Shown: one piece after another, positions 19,354 to 27,292 of the stretch
Position numbering within the stretch: position 1 is the stretch's first letter
Layout of the letters: each line of letters begins with the position of its first letter
Assembly: GCA_947306055.1 (NCBI GenBank)
Contig: CAMZFK010000005.1
Span: 1-36,476 of the forward strand
From: an uncultured Candidatus Saccharibacteria bacterium
GTDB taxonomy: Bacteria > Patescibacteriota > Saccharimonadia > Saccharimonadales > Saccharimonadaceae
Direction: 5' to 3'
Length of the DNA: 36,476 bases
Notes under the pieces: model-generated
Databases searched by the model: none
Told to the model about the DNA's origin: nothing
The model's input: only the letters and a program-made list of their open reading frames with translations
Program-made: the position numbers and the translations under genes

Positions 19354-19755
19354 ATGGCAAAACCTAAAATCACTCGCATTAAAGCAGGCGAATCAGGCAA
19401 AGTGGCCACGGCAAAAAAGCCAAAAAAGGCCGCAGATAAACCTGCAAAAGTAGAAAAAAACGAGAAAGTTACTAAGGTTGCAAAGCCTGCAAAAGTAGCA
19501 GAGAAAGCAGAAAAGCCGGCAAAGATTTCCGAAGAAAAAGGCGCTAAGAAACCATTTATATTAGCCCGTCCTTTCGTCTATCTTGGTCGATATTTACGTG
19601 ATTCTTGGCGCGAAATCCGCCAGGTCCGTTGGCCAAATCGCAAAGCTACTTGGAAAATGGTCATTGCCGTATTAGTCTATACAGCTTTGTTTGTAGTGAT
19701 TATTTCACTTCTTGATATGTTCTTTACTTGGTTATTTAGTTTAATTATAAAATAA
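19354..19755 (+). CDS. secE: Preprotein translocase subunit SecE with Lys/Ala-rich N-terminal extension
   Basis: SWREIRQVRWPNRKATWKMV plus one C-terminal TM; upstream of nusG; SD AAGGAG. Confidence 0.95.
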   Translation: MAKPKITRIKAGESGKVATAKKPKKAADKPAKVEKNEKVTKVAKPAKVAEKAEKPAKISEEKGAKKPFILARPFVYLGRYLRDSWREIRQVRWPNRKATWKMVIAVLVYTALFVVIISLLDMFFTWLFSLIIK

Positions 19756-19764
19756 GGAGATAAA

Positions 19765-20313
19765 ATGGCAGTAAACCGCTATGATGATACTAGGGCGTGG
19801 TACGCAATTTCCACCTATAGTGGCTACGAAGATAAGGTGGCAGACTCAATCAACCAGCGTACTGGCACCGTGGAGATGGCCGATAAAATTTTTGAAGCCA
19901 TCGTACCAAAAGAAAAACAAATTGAAATCAAGAACGGTAAGCGCAAAGTCGTAGATCGCAAGATTTTGCAGGGTTACGTGCTCGTCGACATGAAGCTTTC
20001 GGATGAAACTTGGTATATCATCCGTAATACTCCAGGGGTAACAGGCTTCATCGGTACTGGCACTCAGCCAACTCCTGTTTCCGAGAAAGAGATTACCAAG
20101 ATTAAGAAGCGTATGGGCGTAGAGGATCCAAAGTTCTCCGTCAAATACGAAATTGGCGAGGTTGTCTCTATTACTGATGGCCCATTCAAGGGCTTTGATG
20201 GCACCGTGTCTGAAATTGATGCCGCTAAGGGTAAGCTCAAGGTTATGGTATCGATGTTTGGGCGCGAAACTCCAGTCGAGCTTGATGCTTTACAAGTAAA
20301 ACAGCTTAACTAG
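19765..20313 (+). CDS. nusG: Transcription termination/antitermination protein NusG
   Basis: WYAISTYSGYEDKV, GYVLVDMKLSDETWYIIRNTPGVTGFIGTG, KOW motif VSITDGPFKGFDGTVSEID. Confidence 0.97.
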   Translation: MAVNRYDDTRAWYAISTYSGYEDKVADSINQRTGTVEMADKIFEAIVPKEKQIEIKNGKRKVVDRKILQGYVLVDMKLSDETWYIIRNTPGVTGFIGTGTQPTPVSEKEITKIKKRMGVEDPKFSVKYEIGEVVSITDGPFKGFDGTVSEIDAAKGKLKVMVSMFGRETPVELDALQVKQLN

Positions 20314-20394
20314 TCAAGAAAAAGGTGCCCCCGAGGGAGTAAGACTCGGCCTAGCGGCCCGGAGCGCTCCCGAGGGGGACACTTTTTCTTGACT
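20312..20394. repeat. 83-bp imperfect palindrome overlapping nusG stop codon; probable bidirectional terminator/structured RNA
   Basis: AGTCAAGAAAAAG...CCCCCGAGGGAG ... CTCCCGAGGGGG...CTTTTTCTTGACT with inner CTCGGCC/GGCCCGGAG. Confidence 0.88.
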
Positions 20395-20417
20395 TTGTTT
20401 ATCTTATTTGGTATAAT
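20389..20417 (+). promoter_or_regulatory. rplK promoter TTGACT-N17-(TGG)TATAAT
   Basis: TTGACTttgtttatcttatttggTATAAT. Confidence 0.75.
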
Positions 20418-20471
20418 TATCACGTTACATAAATGCTTCTAAATTAATTAATTTAAACAAAGGATTTTAAG

Positions 20472-20900
20472 GTGGCAGAGAAAAAAGTTATCGGGAATTT
20501 GAAACTTCGTATCCCTGGCGGCAAAGCTACGGCTGGGCCTCCGGTTGGTTCTACTCTTGGTCAGTGGGGCCTCAATATGATGGATTTCATTAACCCATTC
20601 AACGAAAAAACCAAAGATTTCATGGGCAAGAACGTAATCGTTCATATCCGTGTTTTCGAAGATCGTACGTTTGACTGGACCTGTCTTGGTCAGCCTGTAG
20701 ATGACCTCATCCGCGAGGCTATCAAGATTGAAAAGGGTTCTGGTAAGCCAAACGTAGATAAGGTTGGCAAGATCACCCGCGCACAACTTGAAGAAATCGC
20801 CAACAAGAAGATGGATCAACTAAATGCTATCGACCTTGAAGGTGCCGTAAAAGTAGTCGCTGGTACTGCTCGTTCTATGGGTGTAGAAGTGGTAGACTAA
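20472..20900 (+). CDS. rplK: 50S ribosomal protein L11 (GTG start)
   Basis: KLRIPGGKATAGPPVGSTLGQWGLNMMDF. Confidence 0.97.
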   Translation: MAEKKVIGNLKLRIPGGKATAGPPVGSTLGQWGLNMMDFINPFNEKTKDFMGKNVIVHIRVFEDRTFDWTCLGQPVDDLIREAIKIEKGSGKPNVDKVGKITRAQLEEIANKKMDQLNAIDLEGAVKVVAGTARSMGVEVVD

Positions 20901-20911
20901 TTAAATTTAGG

Positions 20912-20939
20912 AAAAGCGAGTCTTAAGGGCTCGCTTTTT
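20912..20939 (+). terminator. Intrinsic terminator after rplK
   Basis: AAAAGCGAGTC-TTAAG-GGCTCGCTTTTT. Confidence 0.88.
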
Positions 20940-20955
20940 GTTACCCCTGTTAAAC

Positions 20956-20984
20956 TTGACATTTTCACAAAAGTAAGCTATAAT
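20956..20984 (+). promoter_or_regulatory. Consensus sigma70-type promoter TTGACA-N17-TATAAT
   Basis: TTGACAttttcacaaaagtaagcTATAAT. Confidence 0.85.
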
Positions 20985-21032
20985 GGTGTTATTATGTAGT
21001 TTTGTGTCTACTCATAGAAGGGGGGAAATTTA

Positions 21033-21530
21033 ATGACACAAGTAGATTTAAGGAAAGAAGACGACGTAAGACTGGGAATGGATATGTGGCACAAATACGC
21101 CATGTTCTATCGTACAGATAGGATAAAATACCAGTTCTACGTATCAATGGGACAAATAATGGTGGAAGTGTTCGGGGCACAAAGCAAAAAAATACAGCGA
21201 ATAAGTGCTGATGTGTCCCGGACGTATCCCGAAATTCCTTTTTTGGAGATTCTCTCCGAGGAGGAAGCTAGGGCATACCTGGAGGATACCAGCCGGCCAC
21301 TTCGGCTGGCTTTGGTTTATAACCTTAGCAATCTGCCGTACAATCATGCTTTTAATACTGTGCGCAGCACAATATTAAAGTTTGAGGACTACCTGCAGGC
21401 TAAGGGGGTAATAGAGGGCGACGACATCGCAGAGGAGGGGTATAAACCTCACCTAAATGTTGATTTGAGCGCCGCAATCCTCCTCCTTCTTCCGAGAAAG
21501 CAATGTTATCGGAAGAGAAAATTATTATGA
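21033..21530 (+). CDS. Orphan hypothetical protein, 165 aa
   Basis: Strong SD AGAAGGGGGG, own consensus promoter and terminator; no family recognised. Confidence 0.75.
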   Translation: MTQVDLRKEDDVRLGMDMWHKYAMFYRTDRIKYQFYVSMGQIMVEVFGAQSKKIQRISADVSRTYPEIPFLEILSEEEARAYLEDTSRPLRLALVYNLSNLPYNHAFNTVRSTILKFEDYLQAKGVIEGDDIAEEGYKPHLNVDLSAAILLLLPRKQCYRKRKLL

Positions 21531-21578
21531 TAGTTCCTGATCTGAGCAATCAGGTCACCATCGTTTCTTCTTCCTCTT

Positions 21579-21612
21579 GGGGGCCTTGAAATTTAAGGCT
21601 CCCGTTTTTTAT
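21579..21612 (+). terminator. Intrinsic terminator after the 165-aa ORF
   Basis: GGGGGCCTT-gaaattt-AAGGCTCCC-GTTTTTT. Confidence 0.85.
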
Positions 21613-21699
21613 TTGCATTTTTAGAGAATTTTTGATATAATATCAGGTAATTATTAACCGTGGGAGAGCTTTGCTCGCTAGCACCACAGAAAGGAAATT

Positions 21700-22617
21700 A
21701 TGGCCGAAGAAGAGGTCAAAAATACTACTGAAATCGCTGAAGTCGCAGAGACTCCAGCTCCAGCCGAAGAAGTAAAAGTCGAAGAAGAGACTTTTGCTAA
21801 ATCTGGCAAGAAATCTAAGAAACATATCGAAGAAGTGAAGGCTGAAGAAGAGCGCCAAGCACGTAAGCTTGAGCACGCTAATGCCGAAGTCAAGCCAAAG
21901 GGCGCAAAGCCTGTGACTCGTCCACGTATCGAGCGCCGCGGTAAGAAATACCAAGAAGCTGCAAAGTTAGTCGAGAAGGGCAAACTTTACGGGCTAAAAG
22001 AAGCTATCGAATTAGCTATCAAGACCAGTCCTGTTAAATTTGATGCTGCCCTTGAAGCTCATGTTCGCCTTGGCGTAGATCCTCGCCAAGCCGACCAAAA
22101 CATTCGTACGACTTTGGTACTTCCAAACGGCAATGGCAAGACTGTCCGTGTAGCTGTATTTGCTCCACTCGATGTAGCTAAAGCTGCTAAGGCTGCTGGT
22201 GCCGACATTGCCGAAGACGAAGAGTTCTTGAAACAACTCGACAAGGGTGAAGTAAACTTTGACATTCTTATTTCTACCCCTCAATACATGCCAAAGCTTG
22301 GCAAATACGCAAGGCTTCTTGGCCCTAAGGGTTTGATGCCAAATCCAAAGGCTGGCACCGTGACCATGGATGTAGAAAAAGCCGTAAAAGAAGCAAAAGC
22401 CGGTAAGGTAGAATATCGCGTCGACAAGCAATCAATTGTACATATCGGGCTTGGCAAGACCTCTTTTGGTGCTGATAAATTGCTCGAGAATGCTAATGCC
22501 TTCTTTGAGAGCCTAAAAGCACAGAAGCCTGCTTCTCTTAAAGGCACCTATGTAAAGTCTGTGTTCATCACGACTACCATGGGTCCTTCAATCTCAATCG
22601 AAAACCTTTATAATTAA
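21700..22617 (+). CDS. rplA: 50S ribosomal protein L1 with charged N-terminal extension
   Basis: [56 protein letters not shown]. Confidence 0.97.
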   Translation: MAEEEVKNTTEIAEVAETPAPAEEVKVEEETFAKSGKKSKKHIEEVKAEEERQARKLEHANAEVKPKGAKPVTRPRIERRGKKYQEAAKLVEKGKLYGLKEAIELAIKTSPVKFDAALEAHVRLGVDPRQADQNIRTTLVLPNGNGKTVRVAVFAPLDVAKAAKAAGADIAEDEEFLKQLDKGEVNFDILISTPQYMPKLGKYARLLGPKGLMPNPKAGTVTMDVEKAVKEAKAGKVEYRVDKQSIVHIGLGKTSFGADKLLENANAFFESLKAQKPASLKGTYVKSVFITTTMGPSISIENLYN

Positions 22618-22630
22618 AGTTTTTCACAAT

Positions 22631-22664
22631 AAAAACCCGCGGAGTAAATGCTTCGCGGGTTTTT
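22631..22664. terminator. Bidirectional intrinsic terminator 1 (rplA / rplL convergence)
   Basis: AAAAACCCGCGGAG-taaatg-CTTCGCGGGTTTTT. Confidence 0.92.
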
Positions 22665-22680
22665 AGATTTATTGTTTATA

Positions 22681-22716
22681 CAAAAATCCGCAAAGCGTTT
22701 GCCTTGCGGAATTTTG
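22681..22716. terminator. Bidirectional intrinsic terminator 2
   Basis: CAAAAATCCGCAAAGC-gttt-GCCTTGCGGAATTTTG. Confidence 0.85.
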
Positions 22717-22751
22717 TTACAATTAGCTAACTTTGCCATAAAAGGCGATAA

Positions 22752-23126
22752 TTAAGCGAGTTCGACAGTCGCACCAGCCTCTTCGAGAGCTTTCTTCAAA
22801 GCTTCGGCATCGTCTTTTGCGACTTTCTCTTTGACGGTTGCTGGAGCACCATCGACGATAGCTTTTGCTTCGCCGAGGCCAAGACCAGTAGCCTCTTTTA
22901 CAGCCTTGATGACTGCAATCTTTTGTGCACCTGCGTCTTTCAAGACAACATCGTATTCGGATTTGCCTTCATCAGCAGCAGCGCCATCAGCACCACCAGC
23001 AGCGACAGCTACAGCTGCGACTGGCTCGATGCCATATTCATCTTTAAGTAAGGTTTTGAGTTCATTGACTTCGAGAACGGTCATATTGACAAGCTCTTCA
23101 GCCAACTTTTTGATATCAGTAGCCAT
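22752..23126 (-). CDS. rplL: 50S ribosomal protein L7/L12
   Basis: [64 protein letters not shown]. Confidence 0.97.
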   Translation of the reverse strand: MATDIKKLAEELVNMTVLEVNELKTLLKDEYGIEPVAAVAVAAGGADGAAADEGKSEYDVVLKDAGAQKIAVIKAVKEATGLGLGEAKAIVDGAPATVKEKVAKDDAEALKKALEEAGATVELA

Positions 23127-23147
23127 ATTATTCCTTTCAAATTAATA

Positions 23148-23645
23148 TTATTGGTTGCTTTCTGCGTGCTTTTCAACACCAGAGACAATCCCATTGATAC
23201 CAGAGAGAAGTGTATCCACAACTTGTGCGATAAGTTCGTTCTTGGTCGGGAGAGAGCCAAGCGTAGTGACTTCTTCTTTAGAAAGGCTTGCGCCTTCACC
23301 ATTAAAGCCACCAACAAGCTCGACTTTGTCGTGAGTTTTTGCAAATTTGGTCAAAACTTTGGCTGCATCGAAATCTTCGTCAGAACCAACTGCATAGAGA
23401 AGTTGGCCAACGAGATTTGAGGCGTCAGTGTCTTTATAGGCTGCGATTTCTTTCATCGCAACTTTTACGAGACGGTTTTTGACAACTTTGATTTTAATGC
23501 CAGACTCGCGAGCGAGCTTACGAAGCTCCTGTAATTCGGCGACGGTAAGACCTTGGTATTTCGCATAGACCACCATCTTTGAATTACTTAAAAGCTCAGT
23601 AAGATCAGCAACCAATGTAGTCTTTTTATCTTTTGAAATTGCCAT
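23148..23645 (-). CDS. rplJ: 50S ribosomal protein L10
   Basis: VYAKYQGLTVAELQELRKLARESGIKIKVVKNRLVKVAM; upstream of rplL. Confidence 0.96.
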   Translation of the reverse strand: MAISKDKKTTLVADLTELLSNSKMVVYAKYQGLTVAELQELRKLARESGIKIKVVKNRLVKVAMKEIAAYKDTDASNLVGQLLYAVGSDEDFDAAKVLTKFAKTHDKVELVGGFNGEGASLSKEEVTTLGSLPTKNELIAQVVDTLLSGINGIVSGVEKHAESNQ

Positions 23646-23697
23646 AAAAAGTTCCTTTGGTTATTGTTGATATTTAGTTAGCTAATTGTTAAATAGC

Positions 23698-23767
23698 GTC
23701 ACCAAATAAATACAAGAATTTGCCTCGGTAGCATTATTAAGTTCACACCGCTACTGTCTTTGGTAAC
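23698..23767 (-). ncRNA. Ribosomal protein L10 leader (autoregulatory element)
   Basis: Minus strand GTTACCAAAGACAGTAGCGGTGTGAACTTAATAATGCTACCGAGG...TTTGGTGAC, with outer stem GTTACCAAA/TTTGGTGAC and inner GTAGC/GCTAC; TGC-TATAAT just upstream. Confidence 0.85.
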
Positions 23768-23794
23768 TCCTTTAATTATAGCACACTTTTCGAT

Positions 23795-24358
23795 TTAAGA
23801 CAAGCCTTTTGACGTCGCAAACTGAAAAATTGCCCCCACAGATGCGATCCCTAAGAGGAGTGGGAAATAGTATATTTCGCTACTGATTGGAGTGAGTGTG
23901 AGAATCCCCATCGTCAAGGCGTACGAACCCGCAGCTGCAGTAACTATAATAATCGCCGGCTTCATCATTGCGACCGTAAGCCCTGCCACGATGATGCCTA
24001 TAACGCCGCCTATGGCCAGCGTCTGTATATCTGTCCCAAAATACTGAACTGTAATTATCATTGTCAAGCCGAAACAAATGCCACCGATACAGAGTTTTTC
24101 TATAGTGAAGCCAAGCAATGCTAGTAGTAGACCTCCAGCGATTGGGATTAAATTTTGCCAAAGCCCATTTTCAGAAATTGCTGGCACCATAGAATTTATG
24201 GTTGGGAGCAAATACGTCGTAGCGCGCACGCCGATCAAAAACCAGATGATGAAGAAAGCGATTTTTTTGATACGATAGCCACCGAGAAGTATAGCGAGCC
24301 CCATAGCTAGAAAAACTACGACTTGCCAAGTATCTAATGTCTTAATAGCATCTTCCAT
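23795..24358 (-). CDS. Polytopic membrane protein (possibly TM7S3/TM198-like)
   Basis: About 7 hydrophobic segments; ATG revised to 24358 (MEDAIKTLDTW), preceded by TATAAT-N7. Confidence 0.65.
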   Translation of the reverse strand: MEDAIKTLDTWQVVVFLAMGLAILLGGYRIKKIAFFIIWFLIGVRATTYLLPTINSMVPAISENGLWQNLIPIAGGLLLALLGFTIEKLCIGGICFGLTMIITVQYFGTDIQTLAIGGVIGIIVAGLTVAMMKPAIIIVTAAAGSYALTMGILTLTPISSEIYYFPLLLGIASVGAIFQFATSKGLS

Positions 24359-24404
24359 ACGCTTTATTATATACCAAAACCGCAAGATAATGTATAATAT
24401 TTAT

Positions 24405-25568
24405 ATGAATGATTTTGATTATCTTAAACCTGGTGAGGTCTATCTAGATGGAGCATGCCAGAGCCTGAGGCCGCGCGTAGTGGTCGACACTCTAAATAAA
24501 TATTATTACGAGCATAACTCTTGTGGCGAGCGAGTAAAATACAAATGGGGAAAAGAGACTGACGAAAAAGTCGAGATGACCCGCGAAAAAGTTTTGAAAT
24601 ATGTTGGACTTAAAAGCAAGAAGTACACTGTTTCATTCACGCTCAACACTACTTATGGGATTAATCTGATTCTGTCTCAATTAAAGGCCGGCGTATTTGA
24701 TAAAGTGATGACTAGCGAAATTGAGCATAATTCACCATTTCTTTCGACAATCGCCTGTGCTAAACGCCTCAATATCCCACGCGAAGTAATGAAGCGGGAT
24801 GATGATGGCTCCATTAATGTTTCCGACTATGATTTTACTCGCGCCATCGTGGTGGTAAATTGCGCTAGTAACTTCGACGGAAGAAAATTGGGCAATCTTG
24901 ATGAGATTATTAAGGCCGTCCATAAAGCTGGAGGCATCATTATTATCGATGCGGCGCAAGCCATGGCGCATTCCGTAGATGTTCTACGGGGTAAAGAAGT
25001 TGACGCGATTTGTTTCTCAGCACACAAGCTTTACGCTCCATCACTCGGCGTAATTGTCTGGCGAGATGACTTATTAGATAAATTGGATTACGGCTTTGTG
25101 GGGGGCGGGATGGTCGACGACGTAAATGTCGACTCGTTCGTAGCTTCTGCCGAGAATAAGGAGCATCGCTATACAAGATTTGAATCTGGGCTTCAGGCTT
25201 GGGGCGAAATTATTGCACTTGGGGCTGCGCTAGATTGGTTGGATAAGTTACCGAAAAGTGCTTTTTCGAATTTACACAAAAACACTAGTGAGCTTTATCA
25301 ATTTTTAAAGAGCTCTGGTAAGGTTCATTTGGTAAATAATTCAGAAAACCCGACGATGTCATTTTATATTGAAGGTGTCGACTCGCATCTGCTCGGCGAA
25401 GCGCTTTCGCGCGAAAATATTATGGCTCGAACTGGATACTTTTGTGCGCATTATTATCTAGACCACGTCTTAAATTTGCCACCACTAATTCGTTTTTCTC
25501 TCGGTCTACATAATACGGCGGAAGATATCGAAAAGGTCAAAAAAGTACTCGAAAAAGTAATCAACTAA
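24405..25568 (+). CDS. Cysteine desulfurase-like class V aminotransferase (SufS-like)
   Basis: CFSAHKLYAPSLGV (PLP Lys), ARTGYFCAHYYL (catalytic Cys), EIEHNSP; TATAAT-N6-ATG. Confidence 0.88.
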   Translation: MNDFDYLKPGEVYLDGACQSLRPRVVVDTLNKYYYEHNSCGERVKYKWGKETDEKVEMTREKVLKYVGLKSKKYTVSFTLNTTYGINLILSQLKAGVFDKVMTSEIEHNSPFLSTIACAKRLNIPREVMKRDDDGSINVSDYDFTRAIVVVNCASNFDGRKLGNLDEIIKAVHKAGGIIIIDAAQAMAHSVDVLRGKEVDAICFSAHKLYAPSLGVIVWRDDLLDKLDYGFVGGGMVDDVNVDSFVASAENKEHRYTRFESGLQAWGEIIALGAALDWLDKLPKSAFSNLHKNTSELYQFLKSSGKVHLVNNSENPTMSFYIEGVDSHLLGEALSRENIMARTGYFCAHYYLDHVLNLPPLIRFSLGLHNTAEDIEKVKKVLEKVIN

Positions 25569-25596
25569 CGTTTATTTGTGCTACAATAGTTGTATT

Positions 25597-26649
25597 ATGG
25601 TGTGTATAGCTGCATTTATTATTTTGGCCGTCATTGGTATTTTCGTGGCGGTGATATCAATCTTTAAGCCAACAGTAGGGAAATCCTACCTCAAGATGTT
25701 TAAGAAGGCTTGGGGATGCCTCTGGAAAAAGGTTCGCTTGCAAAAATGTGAGACCGGCTTTAAGGATGACGTAAAGAATACTCTGCTTAGCCGCGTGATT
25801 GTCAAACATCCTAAGTGGGTAAAACCTCTATCCGCAGTAGTGGAAGTGCTTTCTGTGGTCATTGTAGTCGTAGCCGTTTGGGCTATTTTGACTGCGATCA
25901 AGTCGCTTCTTGCGCTCTGGGCGCTTGGCAGCTGCAATGTGACTACCCCTTCAAAATGCTCGCTCGGAGCAGAAATCTGTTCGATTGATGAAGATGAACC
26001 ATCTAATATATTTGAGGCGACTGGAAGATGGTTTACCGAGTGGGGAGAAATATTTGAAGCTATACCTGATAAATTCCGTACGTACAATACCAGTGATTAT
26101 GATTTTAATTATATTACAGCAAATGATATCGCTGGCGTCGAAAGACCAGTCGCTATCGATATTTTCGATCCGGGTTGCATAGTGTGCCTAGAATCATATA
26201 TTAATCAAAAGAATAGCGGGTTCTTTGATGAATACGAAGTGCACCTTGTGCCATTTGCTATTCAAGATGCAGATGGTTCCTATAAGTTCGAAAACTCTGA
26301 CGTCGTGGTCCGTTATATGTTTGCTGCTGAACAACTCCGTTCAAATCTGGCTATCGAAATCCTTGATAGAATATTTACTAGCAAAGATTCGGAAGGGGTT
26401 CCTTATCAGACTCGATTCAATGACTATTATACAGAGGACGAAGCCGCCTCGACTGTCGAGGGCTGGTTGAAAGAATTCGGAATTGACGATGGAGAAATTG
26501 AAGAAATTCGGAAAGTTGCAAACTACGAAGAGACCACGACTAAGATGTCTGAGAACCGCAACATTATCGAAAATACTTTAAAAGTCAGAGGTATTCCTAC
26601 GATGATTTACGATGGAAAAAAACATACTGGTCTTTGGGCAAAAAAGTAA
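25597..26649 (+). CDS. Membrane-anchored thioredoxin-fold protein (DsbA/DsbG-like)
   Basis: Two TM segments, then CxxC in DPGCIVCLESY and cis-Pro-like RGIPTMIYDG. Confidence 0.68.
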   Translation: MVCIAAFIILAVIGIFVAVISIFKPTVGKSYLKMFKKAWGCLWKKVRLQKCETGFKDDVKNTLLSRVIVKHPKWVKPLSAVVEVLSVVIVVVAVWAILTAIKSLLALWALGSCNVTTPSKCSLGAEICSIDEDEPSNIFEATGRWFTEWGEIFEAIPDKFRTYNTSDYDFNYITANDIAGVERPVAIDIFDPGCIVCLESYINQKNSGFFDEYEVHLVPFAIQDADGSYKFENSDVVVRYMFAAEQLRSNLAIEILDRIFTSKDSEGVPYQTRFNDYYTEDEAASTVEGWLKEFGIDDGEIEEIRKVANYEETTTKMSENRNIIENTLKVRGIPTMIYDGKKHTGLWAKK

Positions 26650-26764
26650 TTTTTACAACATTTTTAAGCTTATCGGTGTTTTTCTGGTGGAAAACTTTTT
26701 AAAAAAATCCTTGACTTTATTTTAGCTAAGATATAATATAATATTAATACTATATTTAGACGGG

Positions 26765-27292
26765 ATGCGAGGAATGTCTGAAATACCAGAAAAACAAATA
26801 AAGAGATTAAGGAGCCTACTTGGTGAGGCCGAGACTAGTTTATCCGCAGCAAAAGAACTTTTGATTTCTATTCTTGGAGATGGAGAGAAGATTTCTGCTC
26901 CGAGAGATACTGTCGTATCCAGTCCAGAAGGTAAAGTTATCGAAGGTATCTTTGATGGGCAGATTATGATTGGGCCTGATGGCAAGAATTATCCAGTCCC
27001 AGCAAATTATGCTTCGAAGTCCAAGCTTGTAGAAGGCGACATCATGAAGCTTACTATTACCGACGATGGCAAATTCTTATACAAGCAGATTGGTCCAGTT
27101 GAGCGTAAGACTGTAATTGGCACGCTCAACCATCACGATGACAAATATTTTGTAGAGGTAGCTGGGCGCGAATATCAGATTCTTTATGCATCAGTGACTT
27201 ATTTTAGACTTCATGAGGGTTCACAGGTTTCTGTGACTATCCCGGCGAATAACGCCGATGCAACTTGGGCTGCCGTTGAGGCCGCTTTGTAA
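26765..27292 (+). CDS. Conserved-looking hypothetical protein upstream of dnaX (start 26765 or 26774)
   Basis: Complete ORF joined to dnaX through TAATG; coiled N-terminus and beta-rich GxxY/P domain. Confidence 0.7.
   Translation: MRGMSEIPEKQIKRLRSLLGEAETSLSAAKELLISILGDGEKISAPRDTVVSSPEGKVIEGIFDGQIMIGPDGKNYPVPANYASKSKLVEGDIMKLTITDDGKFLYKQIGPVERKTVIGTLNHHDDKYFVEVAGREYQILYASVTYFRLHEGSQVSVTIPANNADATWAAVEAAL

Noticed and set aside
21655-21690. GTGG...CCAC stem upstream of rplA as an L1-binding autoregulatory site
   Set aside because: Only a 4-bp outer stem is clear and I could not match a recognised L1-binding loop; needs covariation
21643-21983. Two minus-strand ORFs antisense to rplA 5' end
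   Set aside because: Shadow ORFs of the codon-biased, low-complexity L1 N-terminal extension; Ser/Phe-rich composition is typical of antisense artefacts
22012-22547. Minus-strand ORFs inside rplA
   Set aside because: Fully contained in a conserved ribosomal protein gene; no independent support
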